Assembly: GCA_037200125.1 (NCBI GenBank)
Contig: JBBCGS010000002.1
Location: forward strand, 558,001 to 622,000
DNA from: JADGHX01 sp037200125
GTDB taxonomy: Bacteria; Pseudomonadota; Gammaproteobacteria; Steroidobacterales; Steroidobacteraceae
DNA length: 64,000 bases
Direction: 5' to 3'
Every line of letters begins with the position of its first letter. Position 1 is the stretch's first letter. A program made the position numbers and the translations under genes. Shown here in pieces: positions 8,257 to 16,189 of this stretch. The notes below the pieces were generated by a model. It was not told the origin of the DNA, ran no database searches, and saw only the letters and a list, made by a program, of their open reading frames with translations.

Positions 8257-8609
8257 GCTGTGCGCTGACTTCTGGGTAATTGCTTGCAAACTGCGGTACG
8301 CGCACGGTTGCGCGACGGCGCGCAGTTTCCCGGATAAGGCTCGCTGAAACAAGGCGGATACGTGTGCGCCACGCGTGGCTCCTGCCCCAAGAGGCCCTCG
8401 GTCGCCGGGCGACAAGAACGCGCGCTCGCGAGCACTCACCGCAGTCACGCGGAGCGCCGCGCGGCGCTCGCCGCCCGCGCTGGCGCCAATCGTCTTCCCG
8501 GTAGCCGCCCGCACTGGCGCCAATCGTCTTCCCGGTGGCCGCCCGCGCAGGCGCCAATCGTCTTCCCGGCGGATGGTAAGATCGCCCGGCTTTTACAGCA
8601 CAGAACCGC
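8257..8609. other. Divergent intergenic region between the envelope operon and the P450 gene
   Basis: A 353-base gap between divergent genes, without a credible ORF. It must carry promoters in both directions, but I see no convincing -35/-10 pair. Its main feature is the 34-bp tandem repeat at 8470-8571, which ends about 40 bases before the P450 start. Confidence 0.6.
8470..8571 (+). repeat. 34-bp tandem repeat, three copies
   Basis: Three head-to-tail copies start at 8470, 8504 and 8538. Each contains GCCGCCCGC followed by a constant block GGCGCCAATCGTCTTCCCGG, and they differ only at one or two positions. The constant block holds the palindrome GGCGCC. The position, 38 to 140 bases upstream of the P450 start, fits an array of regulator-binding sites, but a neutral tandem duplication is equally possible. 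Confidence 0.85.
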
Positions 8610-9920
8610 ATGACCGAACCCGACGCCATCAAACCCGATCCCCCCGAGTCCGAGCTGCAGTTCGACGTCGGCTCCACCGACGACTCCCTCGAAAGGATGA
8701 TGGAGCTCTTTGCGAAGCTGGGCGACACCTACCGGGTCTACGCCCCGGGCCGCAAGAGCTACACCTGGGTCGTCAACCACCCCGACGACGTCAAGCGCGT
8801 CCTCGTTTCCAACCACCGCAACTACACCAAGGGCGTGGGGCTGGACCGGGTCAAGATCCTGCTGGGCAACGGCATCATGACCAGCGAAGGCGACTTCTGG
8901 AAACGCCAGCGCTACATGATGCAGCCCATGTTCCACCGGCGCGTGCTCACCGAGTTCAACCGCCTGATCGACGACTGCACCGAACGCTTCATCCACAAGT
9001 GGGAAGCCCAGGCCGCCCGCGGCGAGCTCGTGAACGTGACCGAAGACATGAGCGAGCTGACCCTCGACATCGTGCTGCGTTCCATTTTCGGTCCGGACTT
9101 CGACCGCCTCGCGCGGCAGGCCGGCGGCAACCCCTTCGAGGTGGTGACGAAGGAACAGGCCCGCAACCTGCAGTTCGCCTACAAATTCCGCCAGCTCGGC
9201 AAAGTGATTTCGGCGCTGGTGAACCGCCGACGCGAAGCGCACGAAGAGCACCCCGACTTCATCGGCATGCTCATGAACGCCCGCGACAAGGAAACCGGCG
9301 ACGCAATGAGCGAGCGCGAGCTCATCGACGAAGTGATGACGCTGGTCGTGGCCGGCCACGAAACCACCGCAAGCGCCCTCAACTGGACGTGGTACCTCCT
9401 CTCCCAGCATCCCGACATCGAAGCAAAGCTGCACGCGGAGCTCGACGCCGCGCCGGAAGAAACCGCTCCGGGCCTCGCTCAGATGGAAGCACTCGCCTAC
9501 ACGCACGCCGTGATCGACGAGGCGCTGCGCCTGTATCCGCCCGGCTGGATCCTCTCCCGCCGCACGATCGGCCCCGACACCCTCGGCGGCTTCGAAGTGC
9601 CGGCCGGCATGAGCGTGATGCTGAGCCCGTACGTACTCCATCGGCACCCGCAATTCTGGAAAGATCCCGAAAAGTTCCGGCCCGAGCGCTTTCTGCCGGA
9701 ACACGAAGGCGACCGGCCGCGTTTTGCGTACATGCCGTTTGCGGCGGGCCCCCGCCACTGCATCGGGGAAACCCTCGCCCTTTACGAAATGCTGATGCAC
9801 CTGTACAAGGTCGCGCGCCGCTACCGGCTCACCTTCGTGGCGGATCGCCCGATAGAGCTCGAGGCGCAGATCAACCTGCGCACCAAGAACCCCCTGTTCA
9901 TGAGGCTGGAACGTCGCTGA
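8610..9920 (+). CDS. Cytochrome P450
   Basis: A 436-aa soluble bacterial P450. The I-helix oxygen-activation motif is 'AGHETT' (248-253), the K-helix ExxR is 'EALR' (304-307), a 'PERF' motif lies at 358-361, and the heme-binding loop 'FAAGPRHCIG' places the axial Cys at 384. Conserved 'DFWKRQR' lies near the C-helix. The overall look is of fatty-acid or CYP102/CYP4-like class enzymes. No ferredoxin or reductase gene is nearby. The stop overlaps the start of the FAAL-ACP gene (TGATG), so the substrate may be an acyl chain held on the ACP of that partner, as in other P450-ACP pairs. That is inference. Confidence 0.93.
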   Translation: MTEPDAIKPDPPESELQFDVGSTDDSLERMMELFAKLGDTYRVYAPGRKSYTWVVNHPDDVKRVLVSNHRNYTKGVGLDRVKILLGNGIMTSEGDFWKRQRYMMQPMFHRRVLTEFNRLIDDCTERFIHKWEAQAARGELVNVTEDMSELTLDIVLRSIFGPDFDRLARQAGGNPFEVVTKEQARNLQFAYKFRQLGKVISALVNRRREAHEEHPDFIGMLMNARDKETGDAMSERELIDEVMTLVVAGHETTASALNWTWYLLSQHPDIEAKLHAELDAAPEETAPGLAQMEALAYTHAVIDEALRLYPPGWILSRRTIGPDTLGGFEVPAGMSVMLSPYVLHRHPQFWKDPEKFRPERFLPEHEGDRPRFAYMPFAAGPRHCIGETLALYEMLMHLYKVARRYRLTFVADRPIELEAQINLRTKNPLFMRLERR

Positions 9921-11884
9921 TGTTCAACCCGAGCACACTCACCGAGCTGATCGAAGGCAACCGGACCGCCAACCGCGCCATCACGTATCTCGAAGGCGAG
10001 AACGAAGAGCGCAAGGTGTCGTTCGCGGAATTGTACGAGCGCGCGCTCGGTATTCTGTTTCATCTGCAGAAGCTGGGCGCCAGGCGCGGGGACAAGCTCA
10101 TCCTGTTCCTCGGCAACAACGAGCAGTTCATCGACGCGTTCTGGGGCGCGGTGCTCGGCGGCATCGTGCCCGTGCCGATCGCGCTCGGCATCAGCGACGA
10201 GCATCGTCACAAGCTGCTGCGCGTGGCGCGCAAGCTCGGCAGGCCCTTCATCTATACGGACAGGCGTTCGCTCGAGCGCATCGGCGCGTTTGCCACGCAG
10301 GCGGGCGAGGCGGAGACGTTCACCGGGCTGCGGCAGCGGGCGTTCCTCGTCGACCAGCTCGACGATATCTCGAAGCCGGGCGAGATCTATCGCTCGCAAC
10401 CGGGCGACACCGCGTTCATTCAGTTCTCGTCGGGGTCGACCAGCGAGCCGAAGGGCGTGGTGCTGACGCATGGGAACATCATCGCGAACCACCGCGGCTC
10501 GAAGCAAGGCGCGAAGTTCACCGAAGACGACGTGAGCCTGTCGTGGATGCCGCTGACGCACGACATGGGGCTCATCGGCTTTCACATTTTCATGTTCGCG
10601 AATCGGATCCACAGCCATCTCATGCCGACGGAACTGTTCATCCGCCGGCCGCTGCTGTGGCTGCAGCTCGCGTCGCGCATCCGGGCGACGGTGACGTGCT
10701 CGCCGAACTTCGGCTACAAGCATTACCTGAAAGTGCTCGGCGATCGGTCGATCGAAGGGCTCGATCTGTCCTCGGTGCGACTGATCTTCAACGGCGCGGA
10801 GCCGATCTCGCCCGAGCTGTGCGATCAGTTCCTCACGCGCATGGCGCCGGCGAAGCTGTCGCGCAATTCGATGTTCACGGTGTACGGGCTCGCGGAAGCC
10901 TCGCTCGCGATGGCGTTCCCGCCGCTCGGGCGGCCGTACCTCGCCAATTCCTTCAAGCGCGATTCGCTCGGTGTCGGCAACACCGTCGTGCCCGTGGCGA
11001 AGACGGACAAGGATGCCGTCGAGCTCATGAGCGAAGGCACCGCCATTCCCTACAGCAAGATCATGATCGCGGCGGACGATGATTCGCCGATGCCGGACGA
11101 ACGGGTCGGCAACGTCTATATCGGCGGCGAGAACGTCACGCGCGGGTACTTCGAGAATCCGGAAGCGAACGCGGCGTCGATCACGAAAGATGGCTGGGTG
11201 CGCACCGGCGACCTGGGCTTCATCCACAAAGGCGAGCTTTACATCTCCGGGCGTGCGAAAGAGATCATCTTCGTCAACGGCCAGAACTACTACCCGCACG
11301 ATCTCGAGAACATCGCGCAGCGCGCGGATGGCATGGAGCTCGGCAAGATCGTCGCCGCCGGCGTGCGGCGCAAGGGCGAGCAGACGGAACAGCTCGTCGT
11401 GTTCGTGCTGCATCGGTCGGACATGAAGGAGTTTCTGCCGCTCGCGAATCAGGTGTCTCGGCTCATCAACGAGAACACCGGCGTCGAGGTGGCGGAAGTG
11501 GTGCCGGTCAAGCGCATTCCGAAGACCACGAGCGGCAAGATCCAGCGGCATCTGCTCGAAGAAAGCTACGTGGAAGGCGAGTTCGATGCGCAGCTCACGG
11601 AATTGCGCGCACTGCGTGAAGCGCAGCGCGGGCCGACCACGGAGTCGCGCTCGGCCATCGCGGATCAGCTCAAGGCCATCGTGGATGCGGCGCTCGAGGG
11701 CAAGCGTGTCGACCTGAACGACAACCTGTTCGAGATCGGGGCGAGCTCACTGAAGCTGATCGAGATTCACGAGAACATCGACAAGGAATATCCGGGGCTT
11801 GTCGATCTCACCGAGCTGTTCGATTTTCCGACCATCGCGGAGCTGGCGCTGCATCTCGAAGGGAAGCTGGCCGCGCGCGGCTAG
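9920..11884 (+). CDS. Fatty acyl-AMP ligase (FAAL) fused to a C-terminal acyl carrier protein
   Basis: A 654-aa two-domain enzyme. Residues 1-560 form an adenylation domain with P-loop 'FSSGSTSEPKGVVLTHGN', 'NGAEPIS' (the FAAL form of the A4/A5 region), 'VYGLAEASLAMAFPP', 'GWVRTGDLGF', 'GRAKEIIFVNGQNYYPHDLE' and 'PKTTSGKIQR'. Residues 575-650 form an ACP with the phosphopantetheine motif 'EIGASSLKLIE', attachment at Ser610. FAALs activate fatty acids as acyl-AMP and load them on a carrier protein; here the carrier is built in. Coupled by TGATG to the P450. No PKS, NRPS or thioesterase follows: the gene ends at 11884 directly against a 99-nt repeat element and an intron, so any downstream pathway genes are absent or displaced. 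Confidence 0.92.
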   Translation: MFNPSTLTELIEGNRTANRAITYLEGENEERKVSFAELYERALGILFHLQKLGARRGDKLILFLGNNEQFIDAFWGAVLGGIVPVPIALGISDEHRHKLLRVARKLGRPFIYTDRRSLERIGAFATQAGEAETFTGLRQRAFLVDQLDDISKPGEIYRSQPGDTAFIQFSSGSTSEPKGVVLTHGNIIANHRGSKQGAKFTEDDVSLSWMPLTHDMGLIGFHIFMFANRIHSHLMPTELFIRRPLLWLQLASRIRATVTCSPNFGYKHYLKVLGDRSIEGLDLSSVRLIFNGAEPISPELCDQFLTRMAPAKLSRNSMFTVYGLAEASLAMAFPPLGRPYLANSFKRDSLGVGNTVVPVAKTDKDAVELMSEGTAIPYSKIMIAADDDSPMPDERVGNVYIGGENVTRGYFENPEANAASITKDGWVRTGDLGFIHKGELYISGRAKEIIFVNGQNYYPHDLENIAQRADGMELGKIVAAGVRRKGEQTEQLVVFVLHRSDMKEFLPLANQVSRLINENTGVEVAEVVPVKRIPKTTSGKIQRHLLEESYVEGEFDAQLTELRALREAQRGPTTESRSAIADQLKAIVDAALEGKRVDLNDNLFEIGASSLKLIEIHENIDKEYPGLVDLTELFDFPTIAELALHLEGKLAARG

Positions 11885-11983
11885 GAGTGCGTGAAGAGCT
11901 TCTCTGAAATCGCTCGTCGCTGAGCGCGGCGCCGGGGTGCGCAAGCGAAGGGGTCTCGGAAATTCTGACAGGGGGATACCGAA
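11885..11983 (+). repeat. 99-nt structured repeat element, left copy
   Basis: Starts on the base after the FAAL-ACP stop codon. It matches, in inverted orientation, the 99-nt copy at 14061-14159: the first 29 bases (beginning GAGTGCGTGAAGAGCTTC) and about the last 46 bases (ending GGGGGATACCGAA) are nearly identical. The 25-base middle differs but keeps a hairpin, here CGCTC/GAGCG with a six-base loop (11911-11926). See findings. Confidence 0.85.
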
Positions 11984-12189
11984 CTCAACCCCCGCCCAAT
12001 CGTCCCGATGACCGCTACGTTTCGACGCTGCATAATGTGAGTACTGACTTTGGGCTGGTGGCGAGGCGCCGCCGGTGGAGTCGAGATGTGGCGCGGTGAC
12101 CGTAGGAGTCCTCTCAACTGTTGCCGCCCCTTTCGTCTGGCGGTGTCGCAATCGAGGACCCGTAGCTCCGTCTCCACATCCCGCTCTTC

Positions 12190-12222
12190 GAACCGGACGG
12201 GCCCTATTAAGGCATCCGGCTC
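12190..12222 (-). ncRNA. Group II intron domain V catalytic hairpin
   Basis: Read on the minus strand, this 33-nt segment begins GAGCCGGATGCC and ends CCCGTCCGGTTC. It folds with GAGCCGGA pairing to TCCGGTTC (one G-T pair), as in group II domain V. It begins 12 bases after the reverse transcriptase stop, the normal place for it. Confidence 0.8.
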
Positions 12223-12234
12223 CCGGACAAGAGA

Positions 12235-13627
12235 TCACGCTTTCGCCCACGGAAAGCTCTGCGTCAGCTTGGATAGACGGATGAGTCCCAACTTGCCGTA
12301 CAGGTACGCATCCGGGTAGCGCGAGCCTGCCACTCGCCTTCCTTTGTGCTTCTTGCAGAGCCACCGACGCAGCCGCAACGTCGTATGCTGGTCCAGGGCC
12401 CGATATCCAGCGCTCACCGCACCCAGGCGAAAGTAGTTCGCCCAGCCGGCAAGCTTGCGGTTCAGACTCCGGATCACGTACTCCTCGCTGCGGCCTACCT
12501 TTGCCCGGGCGGTCTCGGCGCTAATCGTTCCAACCATGCGCCGGATACTCTTCTTCGACGGACGCGTGCCCAGATAGGCTCGTCCCGTGCGTCGCGAGTA
12601 ACACCGCCCGAAGGTGTAGCCGAGGAAGTCAAAGTGATCCCGCGGCACGCGGCAGACGTGGGTCTTCTCCTCGTTCACCGTCAGCTTCAGCCGCTGCATG
12701 AGCTGCCGCATCGAGCGCAGGGCTTCTTCCCCCCGCCCTTTGCAACAGATCACGAGGTCATCGGCATAGTTGACGATCTGCGCTGCATACCGCTCGGCGT
12801 GACCCAGTTTCCGCCATCCCAGAATGAACCGTCGCATGTACAGATTAGAGAGCAACGGTGAGATCGGAGAACCCTGAGGAATACCCCGCCTGCTGTCGCG
12901 GTTTCCAGTCGTGCGTTTGATCCCGCCGTGGCCATCGGCTTCTTCCACCGCAGCGGTGAGCCACATCTTGATCAGATGCAGTACCTGCCGGTCACTGACC
13001 CGACGCGCTACGCACTTCAGAAGCGGTTCGTGCGGGATCGTGTCGAAGTACCCGGATAGATCCGCGTCCACGACTTCGCAATGACCTTGGTTGAGCAGGC
13101 TGTGCACTTGGCTCACAGCACTCAGCGCATCGTGACCTGCCCGGTATGCGTGTTGTTCGGGCGGCAGGTCGGCCTCGAAGATCGGCTCCAGCACCAGCAC
13201 CGCCGCCGTCTGCACCACACGATCGCGGATCGTCGGAATACCCAGCGGCCTGAAGCTTGCCGTTGGGCTTGGGGATATAGACTCGTCTGATCGCCTGCGC
13301 CTGATAACTCTTCTCCCTCAGCTCTTGCGCCAGCTCACCGAGCCACTTCTGTGCCCCGTACGCTTCGATGGCCTCGAACCCTTGCCCGTCCACTCCCGCA
13401 CTTCCGCCGTTCGCACGGCAGCGCTCATAGGCGTGGCAGAGCACATCGGCCCGATACAGCTTGTCGTACAGTGCGTAGAAGCGGAAACCCGGCGCTTCCT
13501 TCGCTTTGGCATGTAACGCCTTCTGCAGCTTCTGAACACTCTCAGGAGTTGATAGGTTCCCCAATCTCCCGCTCCTCGCTACATCTTGCGTCGCCCTTGA
13601 ACTGAGGCCGCTTCCCTCCACCGGCAT
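12235..13627 (-). pseudogene. Intron-encoded reverse transcriptase/maturase, one-base frameshift
   Basis: The protein starts at ATG 13627 ('MPVEGSGLSSRATQ') with a normal N-terminal RT region up to 'RRVYIPKPNGKL'. There the frame breaks near 13249-13252: the sequence has one extra base, and removing it restores 'RPLGIPTIRDRVVQTAAV' and joins the downstream frame without loss. That frame continues with 'VVDADLSGYFDTIPH', 'RGIPQGSPISPLLSNLYM', the catalytic 'NYADDLVICC' and a group II maturase (GIIM) domain around 'LNRKLAGWANYFRLG'. No HNH domain follows. All catalytic motifs are intact, so the break is either recent inactivation or a sequencing error. If real, the intron cannot move on its own protein. 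Confidence 0.88.
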
Positions 13628-14060
13628 TACCCGGCTTCCTTGGTACTAACCGCCTCTCCGCCACGGCTCGCGCCCGGCCCATCCCTCGCGGGTCGCCGGT
13701 TGATCCTCCTCCCGGATCACGCAAGCTCGCTTCCCGTGTTGCCTCGTCATCCCTCTTTCCATGCATGCCATCGCCACTATCCCGGCGGAATGTTCGGGTG
13801 CACCTGCCGCTCACTTCCCCGCTCATGGCAGCCTTCCCCGTACCAAAGTCCGGGTCGGCTTCCGCATTGGGTGCTTTCGGGACCTGCTCAGCGTTCACTC
13901 GCGTTACGGCCTGCATGTTCGCCAAGTCACCTCTCGTGACCTTCTGCACCGGAGGCTTCAACTGCTTTCCTTCGCCGCTGCTCCGGTTGCTTCCGGCTGG
14001 AGCGACCCTTGCCGGGTGGGATTCGCACCCACTGGGATGCCGTGCCTTCTCACGGCGCAC

Positions 14061-14159
14061 TTCGGTATCCCCCTGTCAAAATTTCCGAGACCCCTTCGCT
14101 TGCGCAACCCGGCTTCCTGATGCCGTCAGGGCGATTTCAGAGAAGCTCTTCACGCATTC
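14061..14159 (-). repeat. 99-nt structured repeat element, right copy (carries the intron insertion site)
   Basis: Inverted partner of 11885-11983, also exactly 99 nt. On the minus strand it begins GAATGCGTGAAGAGCTTC directly after the stop codon of the pilY1-like gene and ends GGGGGATACCGAA at the intron 5' splice site. The middle forms a different hairpin, CCTGA/TCAGG with a five-base loop (14116-14130). Confidence 0.85.
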
Positions 14160-15722
14160 TTAGTCCACCGACGTTCGCTTCCAGAAGGTGCGGAGTACGG
14201 TATCGAGTGGAACGCATTGATTCAGGATTTCGGCGCCGACGAGGCATCTTGGGGCGCGGGAGGGCGTGCCGGCCGGTGGGGTTCCGGGTGTTCCGGGTGT
14301 CGCGGGCAATGACGGTCCGGTTGGCGCGCCAGCCGACGGGCCCGGAGTCTCGATGCGCGCGGCTGGAGGGATTCCCTTCTGTTCGAGCACTGCGGAGCGA
14401 TCCGCGTCGGTGATCTTCGCGTCGTCGTTCAGGTCGAGCGCCGCTGCGCCCGTCTCGACGCGAATCGCGTAGACACGGTTGACGTCCCCCGACGCGCAAA
14501 GAGAGCCGTCGACAGATGCGCCGGCCACGTGCGTGGTGAACATCAAGACGCCGTTTGCCGTTACGGGCTCGGCGAGAACGGCTTCGCCTGACGCGAGATC
14601 CAGCTTCCAACCCGTCGAGTCGTCCGGCACATCGAGCGCACCAGCGGTGATGGGCGTGAGATCCGCGTCCAGCACGGGCGACGTCGCGTCGTAGTCCCCT
14701 TGCGAGCGCATCACGAACGGATCGTGATCCCGAAGCGAATAGAACCGGTTGCTCACGTTCGTCGCGCGCGTGTCGTCACCGTCACCGGAACCAATGGCGA
14801 GGTTGTACCAGGCGTTCTGCCCGCGCGGCTGCATCAGCGCGACATCGGGTGCCGTAAAGAACCGCCGCGCATCCGATGGCGCTGGCGATGTGGGCAACGG
14901 TTCCGCAGTGCCGAGGCTGGCCGACATGCCGCCCGTCACCAATCGGTCTCGCGCGCGCCCGTTCCAGACATCGAAGCGCCACACGCGGCCGCCGATATCG
15001 GCTGTGTACAGGCGATCCGCGAATCCATCGCCGTCGATGTCGAGCGTGGCGATTCGGGCGGCGATTCCGTGAGTCATGTGGGCGAGCGCGAGGTCGTTGC
15101 TCGAATCGGGTCCCGCGGACCACAACAGGCGGCCAGACGCCGCATCCAGCATGAAGAGGTGATTCCCCGCCGCGCTCGAATCCCGCGAGAAGCCGCCGCC
15201 CACGACAATCACGAACCGCTCGCCGTTCTGAGTGGCGCCCGCAATGCGCACGCGGGCCACAGTGGGCGTCGACCAGGCTTCGGCAAGGCCCGCGAGCGCG
15301 GACGCGCCTGCGGTCCAGAGAATACGCGGCGTCCGACGCGATACGTCCAGCGCGTAGTAATACGAGCCGGCGCGCTTGAGCCCGAAATAGAGCCACACGC
15401 GATCGCCGCCCGACGCGTCGATGACGCCGTCTCCATTCGCGTCGAACCGCAGTACTGCGAGATCGGTCATGCGGTCGGTGTACGCCGTAGCCGCAAGCGC
15501 CTCGGGTGCGGAGAATGTCCACAGAACGCGACCGGAGTCGGCATCGAGCGCCCGCAGCTCGCCGTCGCTCGACGCGGAGAAGATCAGCGCGCTCATGCGC
15601 CCCACTGCCGAGGTGCGCGAATCGTACTCGACGCGAACGGATGAAGGAGCCGCGGCAACGCGGGCGCACTCGGCAGCACCGCCCGTCGCGAGACTGAGTG
15701 CGAGTAAAGCAAGCGCCATCAT
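14160..15722 (-). CDS. PilY1-like type IV pilus protein, compact form (C-terminal propeller only)
   Basis: A 520-aa secreted protein (signal 'MMALALLALSLATGGAA') matching the C-terminal beta-propeller of PilY1/PilC. It has repeated blade motifs ('LRALDADSGRVLWTFSAPE', 'FMLDAASGRLLWS', 'YALDVSRRTPRILW'), calcium-loop motifs of EF-hand type ('RFDANGDGVIDAS', 'TLDIDGDGFADRLY') and the family C-terminus 'VLRTFWKRTSVD'. A Pro/Thr/Gly-rich linker precedes that end. Typical PilY1 proteins are about 1000-1200 aa with an N-terminal von Willebrand A-like region, which is missing here. The start overlaps the pilX stop (ATGA). Last gene of the minor pilin operon; the usual pilE neighbour is replaced by a repeat element and an intron. 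Confidence 0.85.
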   Translation of the reverse strand: MMALALLALSLATGGAAECARVAAAPSSVRVEYDSRTSAVGRMSALIFSASSDGELRALDADSGRVLWTFSAPEALAATAYTDRMTDLAVLRFDANGDGVIDASGGDRVWLYFGLKRAGSYYYALDVSRRTPRILWTAGASALAGLAEAWSTPTVARVRIAGATQNGERFVIVVGGGFSRDSSAAGNHLFMLDAASGRLLWSAGPDSSNDLALAHMTHGIAARIATLDIDGDGFADRLYTADIGGRVWRFDVWNGRARDRLVTGGMSASLGTAEPLPTSPAPSDARRFFTAPDVALMQPRGQNAWYNLAIGSGDGDDTRATNVSNRFYSLRDHDPFVMRSQGDYDATSPVLDADLTPITAGALDVPDDSTGWKLDLASGEAVLAEPVTANGVLMFTTHVAGASVDGSLCASGDVNRVYAIRVETGAAALDLNDDAKITDADRSAVLEQKGIPPAARIETPGPSAGAPTGPSLPATPGTPGTPPAGTPSRAPRCLVGAEILNQCVPLDTVLRTFWKRTSVD

Positions 15723-16189
15723 GGACCGCCCTCCGCGCCAAGCCCTTTGCCAACGCTTCGAAACGTACGCACGCCATTCGTGGACGAGATGACCAGCACG
15801 CCCTGCACCTGTTCCTCCAGTGCACCCCGCGAGGCCGAGCCTGTGCTTTCAATCTCGAAGTGCTCGCCGACAAACTTCTCGGTGCTCGACCCCGGCAGCG
15901 AGGCTTCCGTGCCGGCGCGTCGAATCGTCGCGGTGTAAGGCGCGTCCGCGGACCCACCATCGATCGAGGTTTCGTCGCCCACACCGCCGGCGCTCGCGCG
16001 CAACCGAGCAATCGCCGCTTCCACACCGGCCGAGGCGGCCTCGACGGCCTTGCGATGGAACCGCTCACTGCCCGCCATCCACAACTCGGCGACGGCCGTG
16101 CGCATGCTTGTAGTCGCAAGCAACGTGAGGACGACGAGAAGCAGCAGCGCAATCACCAGGGCTGCGCCCCGTTGAGAAGGGTGGTTCAT
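15719..16189 (-). CDS. pilX: Type IV pilus minor pilin PilX
   Basis: A 156-aa protein beginning 'MNHPSQRGAALVIALLLLVV', with the short leader, RG/AALVIALLLL helix and later 'RFHRKAVEAASAGVEAAIARL' typical of the PilX N-terminal domain. It belongs to the minor pilins that prime assembly of the type IV pilus with PilV, PilW, FimT/FimU and PilY1. Coupled by ATGA to pilW before it and the pilY1-like gene after it. Shorter than usual (about 170-200 aa) but complete. Confidence 0.85.
   Translation of the reverse strand: MNHPSQRGAALVIALLLLVVLTLLATTSMRTAVAELWMAGSERFHRKAVEAASAGVEAAIARLRASAGGVGDETSIDGGSADAPYTATIRRAGTEASLPGSSTEKFVGEHFEIESTGSASRGALEEQVQGVLVISSTNGVRTFRSVGKGLGAEGGP

Larger units (their letters stand above)
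12140..14060 (-). mobile_element. Group II intron (3' end not resolved)
   Basis: On the minus strand a GTGCG intron 5' end (14060-14056) follows GATACCGAA at the inner edge of the right 99-nt repeat. About 430 nt of structured, ORF-poor sequence (domains I-III) precede an intron-encoded protein of the LtrA reverse transcriptase/maturase type, and a domain V hairpin lies at 12190-12222. The 3' end should lie some tens of bases past domain V, but I could not fix the domain VI bulged A or the terminal AY, so 12140 is a placeholder. The encoded protein lacks an HNH endonuclease domain. The intron sits between two convergent genes, where it does little harm. Confidence 0.82.

Noticed and set aside
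8257..8523. N-terminal extension of the DUF374 acyltransferase
   Set aside because: It runs through the 34-bp tandem repeat and has no similarity; ATG 8256 begins the family-like sequence.
8470..8571. Possible CRISPR array
   Set aside because: The 34-bp units are contiguous, with no spacers.
9821..11551. 576-codon open frame on the minus strand
   Set aside because: Antisense of the FAAL-ACP gene; no motifs.
13640..14163. Overlapping open frames on the plus strand inside the intron
   Set aside because: They lie in the structured RNA domains I-III and the repeat element, and have no protein similarity.
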